Shown here one piece after another: positions 1 through 10,495 of a stretch of DNA of 64,000 nucleotides; positions within the stretch are counted from its first letter, which is position 1, and every line of letters begins with the position of its first letter. Where the stretch lies: positions 53,962 through 117,961 of the forward strand of contig MNCI01002930.1 in assembly GCA_015680685.1 (NCBI GenBank). The letters are read 5' to 3'. A program made the position numbers and the translations under genes. The notes beneath the pieces are model-generated. The model did not search any database. It was not told where the DNA came from and saw only the letters and a program-made list of their open reading frames with translations. This DNA comes from Gnetum montanum. Taxonomy: Eukaryota > Streptophyta > Gnetopsida > Gnetales > Gnetaceae.

Positions 1-1627
1 CCCACATTTGATCTACCTTAGCCGATACCTCGATTGTTAACTTTTGGATTGGTAAGGTTTTCCGATTCACCAACTCTTCGAGTAGTGACTCATCCTCCTC
101 ATCACAGAATTTCACTCCCCTCTTGCGAAGGGAGGGATCAAAGTTGTATTTTTCTACACTTTCCCTCTTACGTAGCTCATCCTCTTCTTGCTCTACTTGT
201 TCCAACAAACTTTCAACTTCATAGGCTCTTAGTTGGGAAAGTCTCCTTTGGGTGTAAGTCCCAAGAGTTCTTCTCGTTTCATTTCTTAGCCCATCCACGA
301 TGTGGCGAAGTTGATCCCACTTAGCGTACCCATGGCCCGGGCAATGATGTAGCAGGGTATAGTAATGGGCTATGGCAGCATCCCAGGGTTGATAAGCACC
401 TTGTTTCCAGCCTTGGATATGCTTACGCAAATTGGACACTCTGGAGTATGTTTGATATTTGTTGTTGAACAGTTCAAGCATCATACTCCACCTCCTAATG
501 GTTTCTGGTTCTAAGGACCAGTACCAGCTCTCTACTTCTTTGGTGAGTGTCCTTGGGAGCAACTTAAGCTTCTGCCACTCATTATCGATATTTTGCAAGG
601 CACAGGCATCGTGGAATGCCTATAAATGGTGTTGAGGATCAGCGTTGTATCCCCCTTTAAAACGTGGGATATTATTTATGTCCAAACAATTGATCCTGTT
701 GTCCTTTAGATGCCTTGTGGGGATCCTAACTGCCTCTGTGATGTCTAGCATGCTTCGGGTTGCGAGTATGGGTTTGTCATGATCATCCCTGTCATGACGT
801 TTGTGATGTCTTCATGGTGGTTCCCTACTCTCCCTACATCCTTGCCCTTGTCCTAACTCCCGACCTTCCTGTCAAGGTCTTTCATCTTCTTTACTTTTAC
901 CCTCTCCATTGTGCTCATGATGGTTGCGCCCAGATGTGGAAGGAGAGTGTGAATGATGAGATGAAGGAGAAGAGGAAGGGGATCCATCACCATGGCGATG
1001 TTTCTTACCTTTTCTTCGGCTGCTTCAGCCCCGATCGTTGTGACGATCTAAGTGTCCATCCTTAGCGTAAGTGGTTGTTCTTGCCGTGAACAGTTGGTGT
1101 TCACGGGGATCAGAGCCCGTAGCATGTACAGTTGATCGAAGGCTCTGATGCCTAACCTCTTCACCATTGTGAGGAGGAGGAACATCAATTCTTAAGAAAC
1201 TCTTTGTGAGGGGTTCCTCGTCTCCTATTTCACTAAGGACATGGGGGACCTTGCCCTTCAACAATGAGTGTTGGCTCTCCTGCCTTAAATATCTCATATG
1301 TTGGGCATCTTTGGGGTAATAATCCCTCATGTCAAAATATTTTGCAACATATTCAGTGAAATGATCTTGCATGCCAATCTGTACCAAGGCATGGAAAAGC
1401 ATGCGAGAGATTGATTGATCTGGGGGTAACACGATGTTACCTTGCAAATCTCTCCACCGCAGTTGTTCATCTTGGTGGAGTATAAAAGTAAAGTTAAGAA
1501 TATACTCATCAGGATGAGTATATGTCATTTTGTATTGTTTAGGACTTGGCTAATTTTGGTTATGTGTATGTCGCTAACTGTCTTCCGTGTTATCCCTAGG
1601 TGAGTTAACCTTATGAGAAGAAGCCAT
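1..1627 (-). pseudogene. gag: gag of element A (degenerate, truncated)
   Basis: Gag forms the virus-like particle. The start at 1627 reads MASSHK, like the MSSS(N/H)K starts of D and G, and is stopped after 17 codons. The frame reopens at about 1528 with a conserved N-terminal block (HPDEY...FTFILHQDEQLRWRDL) up to 1025, then an acidic/charged spacer, and at 600-1 the retrotransposon gag domain with WQKLK, a WY pair near 525, ELFN and YSRVSNLR. The left end stops within the basic linker before the zinc knuckle. Stops and at least one frameshift (near 1025-760) make it non-functional. It aligns block for block with B gag. Confidence 0.85.
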
Positions 1628-1749
1628 TTTATTGGTGTGCTATTCACCGTTATATATGTTCTTGTTTAACTAATTAATCCAAAGGTTCGTTAAGGCTCAC
1701 AATGATGTGAAAGATTTCCTAATGTTCTAATTGGCGTAAAAACACTTAC

Positions 1750-1767
1750 TCCCCAGCAATGGTGCCA
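1750..1767 (-). promoter_or_regulatory. Primer binding site of A (tRNA-Asp type)
   Basis: Minus strand reads TGGCACCATTGCTGGGGA immediately inside the LTR. This is 15 of 18 to the complement of the plant tRNA-Asp 3' end (TGGCGCCGTTGCCGGGGA, recalled), and the mismatches are transitions. Athila-type elements use this tRNA. Confidence 0.85.
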
Positions 1768-1768
1768 A

Positions 1769-2728
1769 TGATGAGTGGTGAGGTACCCCTACACTCAACC
1801 ATACAAAATGAGCGTAGCATGCGCGATTCGGTCGAACTCCATAGACTAAATGCCTAAATGCCGCAAGGAACACTTGGGGTTAATTAATCGTTGTCTTCCC
1901 CGACTTACTTGTTGTTGTCACGGTGTATGGTTAAGTAAGTCCGAGGTATATGATTTTTTGGTCTTTTCTGGTTTATCTCCTATGCTAAGGGATGAAGGGT
2001 TGAGAGACTAAAAATAACTCTAACTACAACACTAAGTCCTAGCGTCAGCATCCGTTCTCACTTGTCGTACACACCGTGAACTGTGCAACTGTGGCTACCA
2101 AATGCTAATCGTTACTGGGATTACCACACGTAACACATGTGCTCAAAGCGGTCGTACTGAGGCACCTAACTAGCCTAAGTGTGACAAGCAGCTGATTCCT
2201 TGACTAGCTGTACACATCCGTAGATGCTTGTAATCAAGTCGTACTTGTCCCACGTTCTAGGAGATAAGGGTGAGAGAATCTAATCGCGATGAGTAGCCAA
2301 TTCCTTGGCTAGCTGTACACATTCGTCAATGCTCGTAACCAAATTGTACTCATGCCGCATTACTTGGAAAGTAGTAAATAACATGAAATAAACCTATCCA
2401 TGCACTACAAGGTTTATCCACAAAGCTCATCTTTATTGCCGTAGACAACTTGTGTTAGGGTACAAAGTTGCTCAAATAAAGAACTGTTCACTTGGGGGAC
2501 TCCTATTGCGGGCACATGGAAAATATTCTATCTTTGGGGTGATCAATCCGCCAGAGCTTTGATACTTCTAGCCTATTATTACAAATGAGGGGAGTGCCGC
2601 CTCTTATTTATAGATTTGGTGGTAGACTACGATATCGCGTACGCGATATCGCAGGGGACGACGCGATATCTCGGCGGCCGCAATATCATGTACGCGATAT
2701 TGCGGCTTGTGCATATTGCGTCTCATCA
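1769..2728 (-). repeat. 5' LTR of element A
   Basis: 960 bp LTR, minus strand, starting TGATGAGA (2728 downwards) and ending in CACTCATCA next to the primer site at 1767. The promoter TATAAATA reads on the minus strand at 2605-2612, followed by AAGAGGC as in the other LTRs. An array of GATATCGCG palindromes lies just upstream of it (2630-2706). The central part holds the twin TTGGTAA-type motifs found in all LTRs of the window. Confidence 0.92.
2630..2706. promoter_or_regulatory. GATATCGCG palindrome array in LTR A
   Basis: About 77 bp with five GATATC/AATATC cores, most flanked by CGCG: a perfect inverted repeat CGATATCGCGTACGCGATAT near 2630, then ACGCGATATCTCGG and GTACGCGATATTGCGG. It sits just upstream of the LTR TATA box in the sense of transcription. 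It is very CpG-rich in a CpG-poor neighbourhood. A role as a U3 enhancer or protein-binding array is inferred. Confidence 0.6.
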
Positions 2729-2904
2729 CTATTTATTGTATGTCTTGGGATGTATCCCTTATTATGTTTTTAAGAAAAAAAAAAGATTAATTGAACAAAT
2801 GTGTCAAACTCCAAAAACATATTAATAATGAACAAAGAAAATTCACAATACATCATAGCTTGAGATTGAGTAGATATCATAAAAAAATAATGGAATGAAA
2901 AAAT

Positions 2905-4202
2905 TTTCAAACTTAGGAATTTCTACTTAGGTGTACAACTTTATAGTTGATAGTTTGAAAAAATAAGTGAAGAAAATTAATTATTAGTAGGAAGGAAGAT
3001 TCTAATCCTAACAAAATTTATATCACTTTTCCACATCCCCACTTGAACTTAAAATAACAAAAGGATTTGAGATAGAAAGTTGTAAATTAATCCCAATTTT
3101 GTATTATAGCAAGAAAGTGGTAGCACTTGTAAAAGATCTTCACCTTATCACTTTTTATTAGTCTTTCATTAAGAATCTTCACCATCAAGTAACATCTTCT
3201 TGTTGAAACTAGTTTTAATCTTTAAGTTAATAGTATTCTTGTCAAACAAGGAAAAATTTTCTTTATGAGCTATCTATCCAAGCTACTTAATACTTTTTCT
3301 AGTACCAAAGAAATTATACATAGGAGCTTCTATCGTCTCTAGATTCTTTATTGCCATTTGATCATTCTTATTGTCACCATTAACTTGATTTTTCATATTT
3401 TTAACCTCATATGATTTTTTTTCTATATTCAACTTTAACACATTTTTTCTTTTCTTCAAAATCTTTTTTTCTTGAGTAGAAAAGGCAAAGCATTAAACAA
3501 ATATTCTTCATGATGGTAAAAGTTGCAAGAATGAGGAAGATTATAATATGTAGTTAGCTAAATGTAAGTATTTCCTTATATTTGTAATACCAATTTCTTT
3601 TTATAGTTGAGAATGTTAATTTCAACAAAAAAACATCTATGAAAATCAAAAGTTATAGAAATTGATTCCATATGCTTACTGGAACTAAAAAGACTATCAA
3701 TTTCTTGCTCAAATGTCTGAAAAGTTAATGAAAGATTATATAACTTGATAAAACATGGAACTTTAGCATATTTTTAGATTAGACATCAAAATTTGGAGCC
3801 CACTTATGAATCTATAAAAGATCCTATATCTTTAGCACATTGCACCATCCATGCATGACCTAACTTAACAAGTAGAAAGACATGAGAATAATATCTAGCA
3901 TGAAGGATTTTTGCATCATATCATTTAAGTATGAAATGAAACTCTGATTACGAGCCAAGGAATCCAAAATTTGAATGAACACATATTTTGATGAAAGATC
4001 AACAACCAATAACTCATATACATTATCAAGAAAGACAAAATCAAGTGTCTTGGTTACATTAATATAACTAGAAGAAGGTGTCACAAATATTTTCTTACTA
4101 GCTTGTAAATTTGCATTTTGAGAATCAATAGAAATTTTTGTAGTAATAAAAGAAATAGAAATTACAACATTCATTGAAGAATTTGGGAGTAACATCCCCA
4201 TA
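2905..4202 (-). pseudogene. LINE (L1-type) ORF1 relic with broken zinc knuckle
   Basis: Minus-strand remnant of a plant L1-type ORF1, the nucleic-acid-binding protein of a LINE. At 3527-3483 a block CNFYHHEEYLFNALP corresponds to the CCHC knuckle CNFCPCEGHVFNACP in the plus-strand copy at 14884-14925, with two cysteines and the histidine lost. Upstream, SITFDFHRCFFVEINI resembles the vein/CVEID block that precedes the knuckle in DUF4283-type ORF1. A 113-codon open stretch (4201-3860) lies further upstream and I do not recognise it. 2905-3672 matches 14746-15500 in inverted orientation through both coding and following noncoding sequence. Heavily decayed. Confidence 0.55.
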
Positions 4203-4407
4203 GGAAAATTTTAGAGAAATTAGATTTGCTAAAGAAAAATCAAATCTACTAAGAAAATTATATGTGCTGAAGAAACATTAGATCTACTAGAACGACTAAG
4301 TATGCTAGAAGACATATAACCAATAGGACATATTAGAAAAATTATAGAAGAATACAATGATGTCTCAAGTGTAACTAAAACTAGAAACCTCTTACCTAAG
4401 AAGACTC

Positions 4408-4530
4408 TTAGGTAAGGCTTTTGATTTGAAATTCACAAGTCATGGGTTGGATTTTGGTGGGCAATGCTGAGTTATAAAGTTCTATTTAAACTATATTACA
4501 ACTCTTTCATGGTTTTAACACCTTCTCCCA
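4408..4530 (+). repeat. tRNA-derived SINE-like copy 1
   Basis: Matches the local SINE-like consensus: GGTAAG head (A-box region), TTTGATTTGAAA, CATGGGTTGGATT (B-box region, GGTTCGANNCC-like), GGGCAATGCTGAGTTATAAAGTTCTA. It is flanked downstream by a C-rich/A-rich tract. Confidence 0.5.
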
Positions 4531-4565
4531 TGTTCCTCTCCCCATCCTTATACACCCCTTCACAT

Positions 4566-4625
4566 CCCCGCCTCCCCCCCTCCCCCCACCCACAAGAAAA
4601 AAAAAAGAAAAAAAAAACAAAAAAC
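4566..4625. repeat. C-rich / poly-A low-complexity tract
   Basis: C runs of 4, 7, 6 and 3 (4566-4591) followed by A-rich sequence. Read on the minus strand, the G runs with loops of 1-3 bases fit a G-quadruplex pattern. Confidence 0.6.
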
Positions 4626-4739
4626 AATGGCAACCTCTTACCTAATAAGATAATGTGCTAATCACTTAAGATGCCTATCATTAGAGATTAGCTCATTGTC
4701 GAACAAGCATTTGTGAGAAAGAGGTTACAACACCTCCAT

Positions 4740-4838
4740 GATTATGTTTTTTATTAAGTTTTTGTACTGGGTTAAATTATAATTTTATAACTTAGTGTTG
4801 CCCTGTAGAATTGAATGCATGACCTCTTAACACCATAA
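4740..4838 (-). repeat. SINE-like copy, 3' part only, inverted
   Basis: The minus strand reads GGTCATGCATTCAATTCTA, GGGCAACACTAAGTTATAA and AATTATAATTTAACCCA, which is the B-box-to-tail part of the SINE-like repeat. It lies head to head with the plus-strand copy starting at 4841. Confidence 0.45.
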
Positions 4839-4840
4839 TA

Positions 4841-4992
4841 AGGTGTTCACCTAGTGGTAAAAACTCTTGATTGAAAAGCTCCAAGTTATGGGTTTGATTC
4901 AAATATATAAGGTTAAGTTATAAAATTAAAATTTGACTATATGTCTTACAATGCACGTATATTTTATTTATTTTGGGTTCTAACACATCCCA
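4841..4992 (+). repeat. tRNA-derived SINE-like copy 2
   Basis: AAGGTGTTCACCTAGTGGTAA (A-box-like), CTCTTGATTGAAAAGCTCC, TTATGGGTTTGATTCAA (B-box-like), a GTTATAAAATT body and a GGGTTCTAACACATCCC end. About 150 bp, and the ends agree with the other copies. Confidence 0.6.
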
Positions 4993-5353
4993 ATAGAAAC
5001 ATAAATACTATGATTATTATAAAAGATAATCATGACATATAGATATTATTACAAAAAAGTATTTCTCAAGGTGCTTGTTTCTCAAGTTGTAAGACTTCTT
5101 AAGCCTAGGTGTAGCCACTTGAAATAGGTTAGGTTTTTGCTTATCTATTAACCCTTCTAGGACCTTGCCTTTGTGAAATGAGCATTGAGCCTCTAGGTGA
5201 TGATCTTTTGGTCTCAAATAATTTGATCATATGCTAGGAAGTCTAAATATTGCACTTGTTAGAGGAGATCACTTTATTAAAGTTGAGTATTTTTCAAGTT
5301 ATTAGGTTTAATTTAAAGAGTTATTTTAATTTGAAATTATTATTTTCTAACAA

Positions 5354-5515
5354 TTAGGTATTAGTGTAGTGGTAAGACTCTTGATTTGGAAGTTCCAAAT
5401 CATGGGTTTGATTCTAGTGGGTAATGTTGAGTTATATAAAGTTAAAGTTCTAATTGGACCATATATCTTAGGGTGTATCTATGTTTCACTTATTTTAGGT
5501 TCCAACACCCTCCTA
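5354..5515 (+). repeat. tRNA-derived SINE-like copy 3
   Basis: One of the best-preserved copies. The A-box region is TTAGTGTAGTGGTAAGACTC and the B-box region GGGTTTGATTCTAG, 35-40 bp apart as in a tRNA-type Pol III promoter. The body is GGGTAATGTTGAGTTAT and the end GGTTCCAACACCCTCCT. Confidence 0.65.
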
Positions 5516-5689
5516 AAATTGTTATCTTCTAGTTAATTTTTACAAAAATATCATGTTGGCTATAGAAGGTATAAGTTATTATCTATTTTCAAGTTTGCCC
5601 AACTCCTTCCACCCCAAGAGGTAGATTAAAATATAAATTATTTTCAAAAATAAAGAAAGATATTCAAGATTTAAGTATTGATATTACCC

Positions 5690-5776
5690 TAATTTTTAAT
5701 AGAAGTGAATGATAGAAGAAAGATGACATAGCTAATCCCATGTAATTGGAATAAGGCTATAATGATGATGATGGGT
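5690..5776 (+). repeat. LINE 3' end relic with ATG-repeat tail
   Basis: AGTGAATGATAGAAGAAAG ... CATGTAATTGGAATAAGGC then (ATG)n. This resembles the common plant L1 3' end (...TTGGAATAAGGC plus a short tandem tail). The same motif occurs inverted at 21040-21100 at the 3' end of the LINE split by element D. The upstream LINE body is not recognisable. Confidence 0.5.
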
Positions 5777-6231
5777 TTTAGTTTCTTTAAGTTGATACTA
5801 ATTTTATGAATACATTAAATGCTTATCATGAGTGGCATTACTAAAGAATTTCTTTCCCTATTAGCCTATAATGATACATAGTAGATAACTTTACGATAAA
5901 ATTCAATGTCATTTCTTGATCTAACTTTTTATAGTTATTTATAAGCTACCTAAATGGAATTTAAACTTCACTATTAATGGTAAAGAATTAACTAGTTAAG
6001 ATGTTACTAATAAAGTTTTATAGTTTCTTAGCCACTCTCAAGTTACTCTATTGTAAATAGATTATACTTTATTGTAGCTACAATGTTCATCCCACTAAGT
6101 GGAATATTGAGAGGATTGGTGGATGAACGAAAGCCTAACTTTTTTAAGTTGATGCTAATATGACATCCTTATATTCCTCCATAATATCTATAATGTATCA
6201 TGTTAGCTGAATGTCTTGAGGAGTACCCAAT
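5777..6231. other. Unassigned A/T-rich DNA left of element B
   Basis: I see no coding frame or repeat signature. It ends in the CCAAT target duplication of element B (6227-6231). Confidence 0.5.
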
Positions 6232-6996
6232 TGATGAGCCACGATATCGCGGCCTGCCGCAATGTTTATAAATAAGAGGCTACTTTCCTTGTTCTAGGCA
6301 CTTAGACTTAGAACCTTAGCTAAACTCTTGCAGTTTTACCATTCCAGAGTTAGAATAATTTCCATGTGGCCATAGTAGAAGTCTTAAAGTGAACGGATCT
6401 TTATTCGAGCAAATTGTACCTAAGCACACATTTGTGTACGGCAATAAAGATGAACTTTATGATAAAACTTGCAGCATATGGATTAAGCTAATAGTAATTA
6501 ATTATTGTTGAATGTTTAAATGCTTTCCTAGTTAATTAATCTCTTTCTCAACCCTTGACTCTCCTAGTTAAGTACACTCAGTATGACCACTTCGAGCATG
6601 TGTGTAGCGCTTGGTAACCTAGTAACGAGTAGCATTTGGTAATCCCACCAGCATTGCATTAGTTTAGGATGTGTGCGGCAAGTGAAAATAGATACTGGTG
6701 TTAGGAAAATTAGAACTTAGTTAGTGAATAGTTAATGAAAGTTAGTCACTTAGTTCTCCTTACCTTCTCCTATTAGCATAAGACCTTAAAAAGATAAAAG
6801 TTATAAAAATCATATACCTCAAACTTACATAACCATACAACTGTGACAATACAAGTAAGTTTGGGAGGACAACGATTGATTAACTCTAAGTGTTCCATTA
6901 AGACACATAAGCACTTAGTCCTTGGAGTTCAACTGGATTGCACGTGAAACACTCATATTCGTATGGTTGAGTGTAGGGGTACCTCGCCACTCATCA
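6232..6996 (+). repeat. 5' LTR of element B
   Basis: 765 bp, TGATGAGCC...CACTCATCA. TATAAATA is at 6267-6274 and AATAAA at 6443-6448. It is 33 bp shorter than its partner because one segment between two GATATC repeats is missing upstream of the TATA box. Confidence 0.95.
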
Positions 6997-7015
6997 TTGT
7001 CGCCGTTGCTAGGGA
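6997..7015 (+). promoter_or_regulatory. Primer binding site of B
   Basis: TTGTCGCCGTTGCTAGGGA directly follows the LTR. After the first T it is 15 of 18 to the tRNA-Asp complement. Confidence 0.85.
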
Positions 7016-7141
7016 CTTAGTTGTTTGTGCACTACATAAAACATAGAAAATCTTCCATATCATTGGGATGCTAGAACAAACCCTTAGGATTAATCAAGAA
7101 AAGATAAGATAATGGTAAATTGCACACCGAACGAGACAAAG

Positions 7142-9400
7142 ATGTCTTCTTCTTCACACAAGAGCACTTCACCGCCTAGGACTCACACAAGAGACAGTTG
7201 ATGAAATAACACACATAACCAAGATCTGCTAGTTCCTCAATAGTTTTGGGTAGTATATACTCATCATGATGAGTATGTACCCGACTTTACCTTTATTCTC
7301 CATCAAGATGAACAACTACGTTGGAGAGACTTGTAAGGTAACATAGTGTTGCCTCCAGACCGAGCAGTCCCCAACATGCTTCTTCATGCTCTCACATGAA
7401 TAGACATGCCACTTTTATATGTGGAATACCTTGCTTGTGAGTATGACACAAGGGATTACCATCCCACAGAAGCACAATGTCAAAGTGACTTGTGACAGGA
7501 GAGCTACCATACATCCTTGAAGGGCAAAGGACCCCATAACATTCCTCTCGTCTTAAGAGAAATTGAGGGTGGTGAACCTATTTCAATAGGTTCTCCACAA
7601 AAAAAGTTCTTCCTCCTAACGATGGTTAGGAGGTGGTGCATCAGAACCTCCACTCCACAATTCATAACCTTGGTTCTAATCCCCACGAACATGAAGTGTT
7701 CAATGAGGGAACACAAACACATGATAAGGACAGAAGTTCTGATCGTATTTATAATCGGGGCCAGGACCACCAAAGAGAAGGTAGAAAATATCATCATGGT
7801 GATGGTTCTCCTTCTTCTTCACCTTCATCATCACATTCACCCTCTCCTTCTGTATTTGGATGCAACCATAAGGAACCTAACTGTGAGGATAAAGGGAAGC
7901 AGAGCGAAAAACACTGATGAGATAGTTGAGAATGAGAACGAGGGCATTCTAGGTAATCATGACATGGAAGAAGGGAGAGTAGGGAACTTCATAGACATCA
8001 CAGATGCTATGAACGAGATGACCATGAAAAATATCCCACGATTTAAGGGGGGATACAATGGTAATTCTCAAATTCACCTACAAGAATTCCACGATGCATG
8101 TGCTTTGCAGAACATTAAGAATGAGTGGCAAAAACTAAAGTTCTTCCCAAGGACACTAGTAAAAGAAGCGGAAAGCTGGTACCGGTCCTTAGCACCGGAG
8201 TCCATTTGGAGGTGGAGTACAATGCTAGAACTGTTTAATGATAAGTACCAAATGTACTCCAGAGTGTCCAACCTATGAAAGAAAATCCAAGGATGGAAGC
8301 AAGGAAATCATGAACCCTTGGATGCTACCATGGGCCACTATTATGCACTGTTACATTGTTGCCCTGGCCATGGTTACTTGCAGTGGGATCAACTATGCCA
8401 TCTCGTAGATGGACTTAGGCATGAAACCAGGAGAACCCTTGCAACATATGGCCAAGGGAGACTATTAGAGCTTAGGTCTTATAAGGTTCATAGATTGCTA
8501 GAGCAAGTAGCTAAGGAAGAAGGGGAGCTACATAAGAGAGAAAGTGCAGAGGAGTACAATCGCGATCCTTCCCTCCAAAAAAGGGAAGTGAGATTTTGTG
8601 AGGAGGAGGAAGAGTCACCACTCAAAGAGATGGTGCATAGAAAAACCTTATTGCTTCAAAAATTAATAATGGAGGTATTGACAAAGGTAGAACAAATGTG
8701 GGACTCCCTAGATAGTAGGTTTGAGACTATTCTTAAATTTGTAGAGGAGTCTAGGGAGTGAGGTAGTGACTATGACAAAAGGAAAAAGAGAGAAATGGAC
8801 AATGCACGTAACAAAGGTAAGGGTAAAATGGCCATCACCAAAGAGGTTGTGGATGCAAATATGAACAATGATGGTGGATGTGAGATATGCCAATATGACC
8901 ATCGTAAAGGATGTTGCCCCATGATCTCACATTTGTAAGAGTCTGGGGTGTATGCACTTAACCCATGACTTAACAAATGGCAAGCACCTCGACGGTTACC
9001 TTATTCCCAAGGTAACCCAAGGTAGTTCCGCCAACCATTAACGTATTATCCAAGTGGAACTCCACCACAACCTATTGAGCAACACCAACAGTGGCAATAC
9101 CCATAGTCATGGGGGATGCCACCACCAAGGCAACACTACCCCTACTGGCAACCAGATCCATATGGCTACTACGTGTAGTAGCCAATATTTCCACGTGACT
9201 TTGTTGGTCATGTAACACCACAACATCACTATCAAGCTTGGGGGTATTATAGGACTTCTTCTCCTAAGGGAGAAAACCCACACGCACACCATCCTCCAAA
9301 CCCATTCGTAACACTCTCACACCAATAGCTTCATTACCACCTGCTCCAGCAATGCAAGGGGAACTCCCCACCAACCGCAGCAATGCAATGCTACAAGGGT
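7142..9400 (+). pseudogene. gag: gag of element B (frameshifted)
   Basis: Starts MSSSSHKSTSPP at 7142 and is soon stopped. The conserved HDEYVPDFTFILHQDEQLRWRDL block follows at 7260-7340, then a charged, Ser/His-rich spacer (7633-7917). The gag domain is open at 7950-8761, apart from a TGA at 8276-8278 where C gag has Arg; it holds PRFKGGYNG, WQKLKFFPRTL, ESWYRSL, ELFNDKYQ and the linker HEPLDATMGHYYALLHCCPGHGY... A short CX2CX3HX3C zinc knuckle (CEICQYDHRKGC) lies near 8880-8915. The C-terminal tail is rich in Pro, Tyr and Gln. Role: capsid assembly and RNA binding. It is the best-preserved gag in the window but carries several stops and shifts. Confidence 0.85.
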
Positions 9401-9401
9401 T

Positions 9402-10073
9402 GTGAATATTCAACCTGCTACTGGTTTTGACAATCGTGCAAAGAGAAAACCTTTCTTCAGAACCAGCAGTCCAAACAAGCCCTCACAACCACAGGCGGTT
9501 GAACCTTTGAATGCCTCTCCATCAAAAATGGCGTTAGAGCTCCCTTCAAACCAAACACTGAGCTCAACACATACGGTTATGTTAACACATGCCGTTAATA
9601 ATTGGATTAAAGTGGGCCACCTTCTCAGGAAATTCTCTGATCCTAAAATTCTTCTAATCTATCTCCAAGTCGCTGGGAATGAACCATGTAAAGCTCTTTT
9701 GGACTCAGGTTCTAGAGTCAACTTAATATCACAAGAGATGTACAAAGCTTGGAACCTACCTCCATTAAAGAAAAGAAACATTCACCTAGAGCTGGCTAAC
9801 CAATCCATCACTATTCCCTTGGGATAGGTGGAGGACATCATTACCACTGTGTGTGGGTGGTCATACCCAGCTGATTTCCTAGTGATCCAAGTAAACAACA
9901 ATAAAGGGAACTTTTCAATAATAATGGGGAGGGCATGGTTGAGTACCATAAATGTGTGCCTAGGAATATGCGATCTTTCCCTGGAAATATCTAAGGAAAA
10001 CACTTTTGGAAAGATCGAAAAGAAGAAGGTTTCATGCATCACATACAATGATATAGGGTGTGATTACGTATAG
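9402..10073 (+). pseudogene. Aspartic protease region of element B
   Basis: Retroviral-type aspartic protease, which cuts the Gag-Pol polyprotein. The active site ALLDSGSRVNLIS is intact at residues 98-110 of the first open stretch, with Asp-Ser-Gly at 9702-9710. An in-frame TAG at 9825-9827 separates it from the second half (CGWSYPADFLVIQV, then IIMGRAWLSTI, then DLSLEISKENTFGK), which is conserved in D, E and G. The family motif is D(S/T)G; in D the same site has decayed to Asn-Ser-Ser. The segment after the stop would complete the fold. Confidence 0.8.
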
Positions 10074-10172
10074 GAATGTTCAGAATCGCCTGCATGCAAC
10101 CGATGTGCACAAGAAGTTAACATACAAAAGTGCCTATATGTAGCAACCACACAACAAGAAGACACCTAGTGG

Positions 10173-10442
10173 TTGATAGCTAATCAAGAGAGCAACTCAC
10201 CAACGTGCATGGAACTAACTGAGGGAACAACTTGTGCTCACGTTGAAAGCATAGATGCACTGGAGCAAGAACATTGTCAACTTCCAAACCTTAACATGGG
10301 AAACATCAATTGGGGGAAGTTGGAAATTTCTAAAAATTTAGACAAAAATCTTGATAAGAGATTACTATTCAATGTGCAACAAGACAAACCCTTCCATGAA
10401 CTTAGAACAACCAGTGCACATAATACCTTAGAGAAGGGATGA
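10173..10442 (+). pseudogene. Internally deleted pol remnant of B
   Basis: Ninety codons that join two parts lying far apart in related elements. Residues 1 to about 57 match the linker before RT (SIDALEQEHCQLPN, WGKLEISKNL; in E this is at 43150-43250). The rest (LFNVQQDKPFHELRTTSAHNT) matches the extreme C-terminus of the integrase region, 45985-46060 in E. The seam lies near 10340-10358 at a repeated Leu-Asp-Lys. About 2.7 kb is missing relative to E. The fusion is still open to its TGA, so the deletion may have been in the transposing copy. Confidence 0.8.
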
Positions 10443-10478
10443 ACCTGCTCATTATTTTAGATCTCCCCCTTCCAACTT

Positions 10479-10495
10479 AGTCATGGGGGAGATGG
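10479..10495 (+). promoter_or_regulatory. Internal polypurine-tract-like motif of B
   Basis: AGTCATGGGGGAGATGG, 38 bp after the end of the pol remnant. The first 11 bases repeat the terminal polypurine tract (AGTCATGGGGGTA, 12386-12398). The same motif stands at the same place in C, D, E and F. Confidence 0.6.

Larger units (their letters stand above)
1..2728 (-). mobile_element. Ty3/gypsy element A, 5' part (cut by window start)
   Basis: The 5' part of a minus-strand LTR retrotransposon: a 960 bp LTR at the right, a tRNA-Asp primer site next to it, then gag running to the left window edge. Protease and pol would lie to the left. The outer LTR end (TCTCATCA at 2721-2728) is followed by unrelated A/T-rich DNA beginning CTATT, the likely target duplication; its partner is outside the window. 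The LTR keeps many CpG sites that are TpG or CpA in the related element B, which suggests A is the younger insertion. Same subfamily as B. Confidence 0.9.

Noticed and set aside
5017-5217. 66-codon minus-strand open frame (MRPKDHHLEAQCSF...)
   Set aside because: No domain recognised and no homologous copy in the window; length is within chance for A/T-rich DNA.
7504-7797. Minus-strand open frame opposite B gag
   Set aside because: Shadow of the conserved plus-strand gag frame; the homologues conserve the plus strand.
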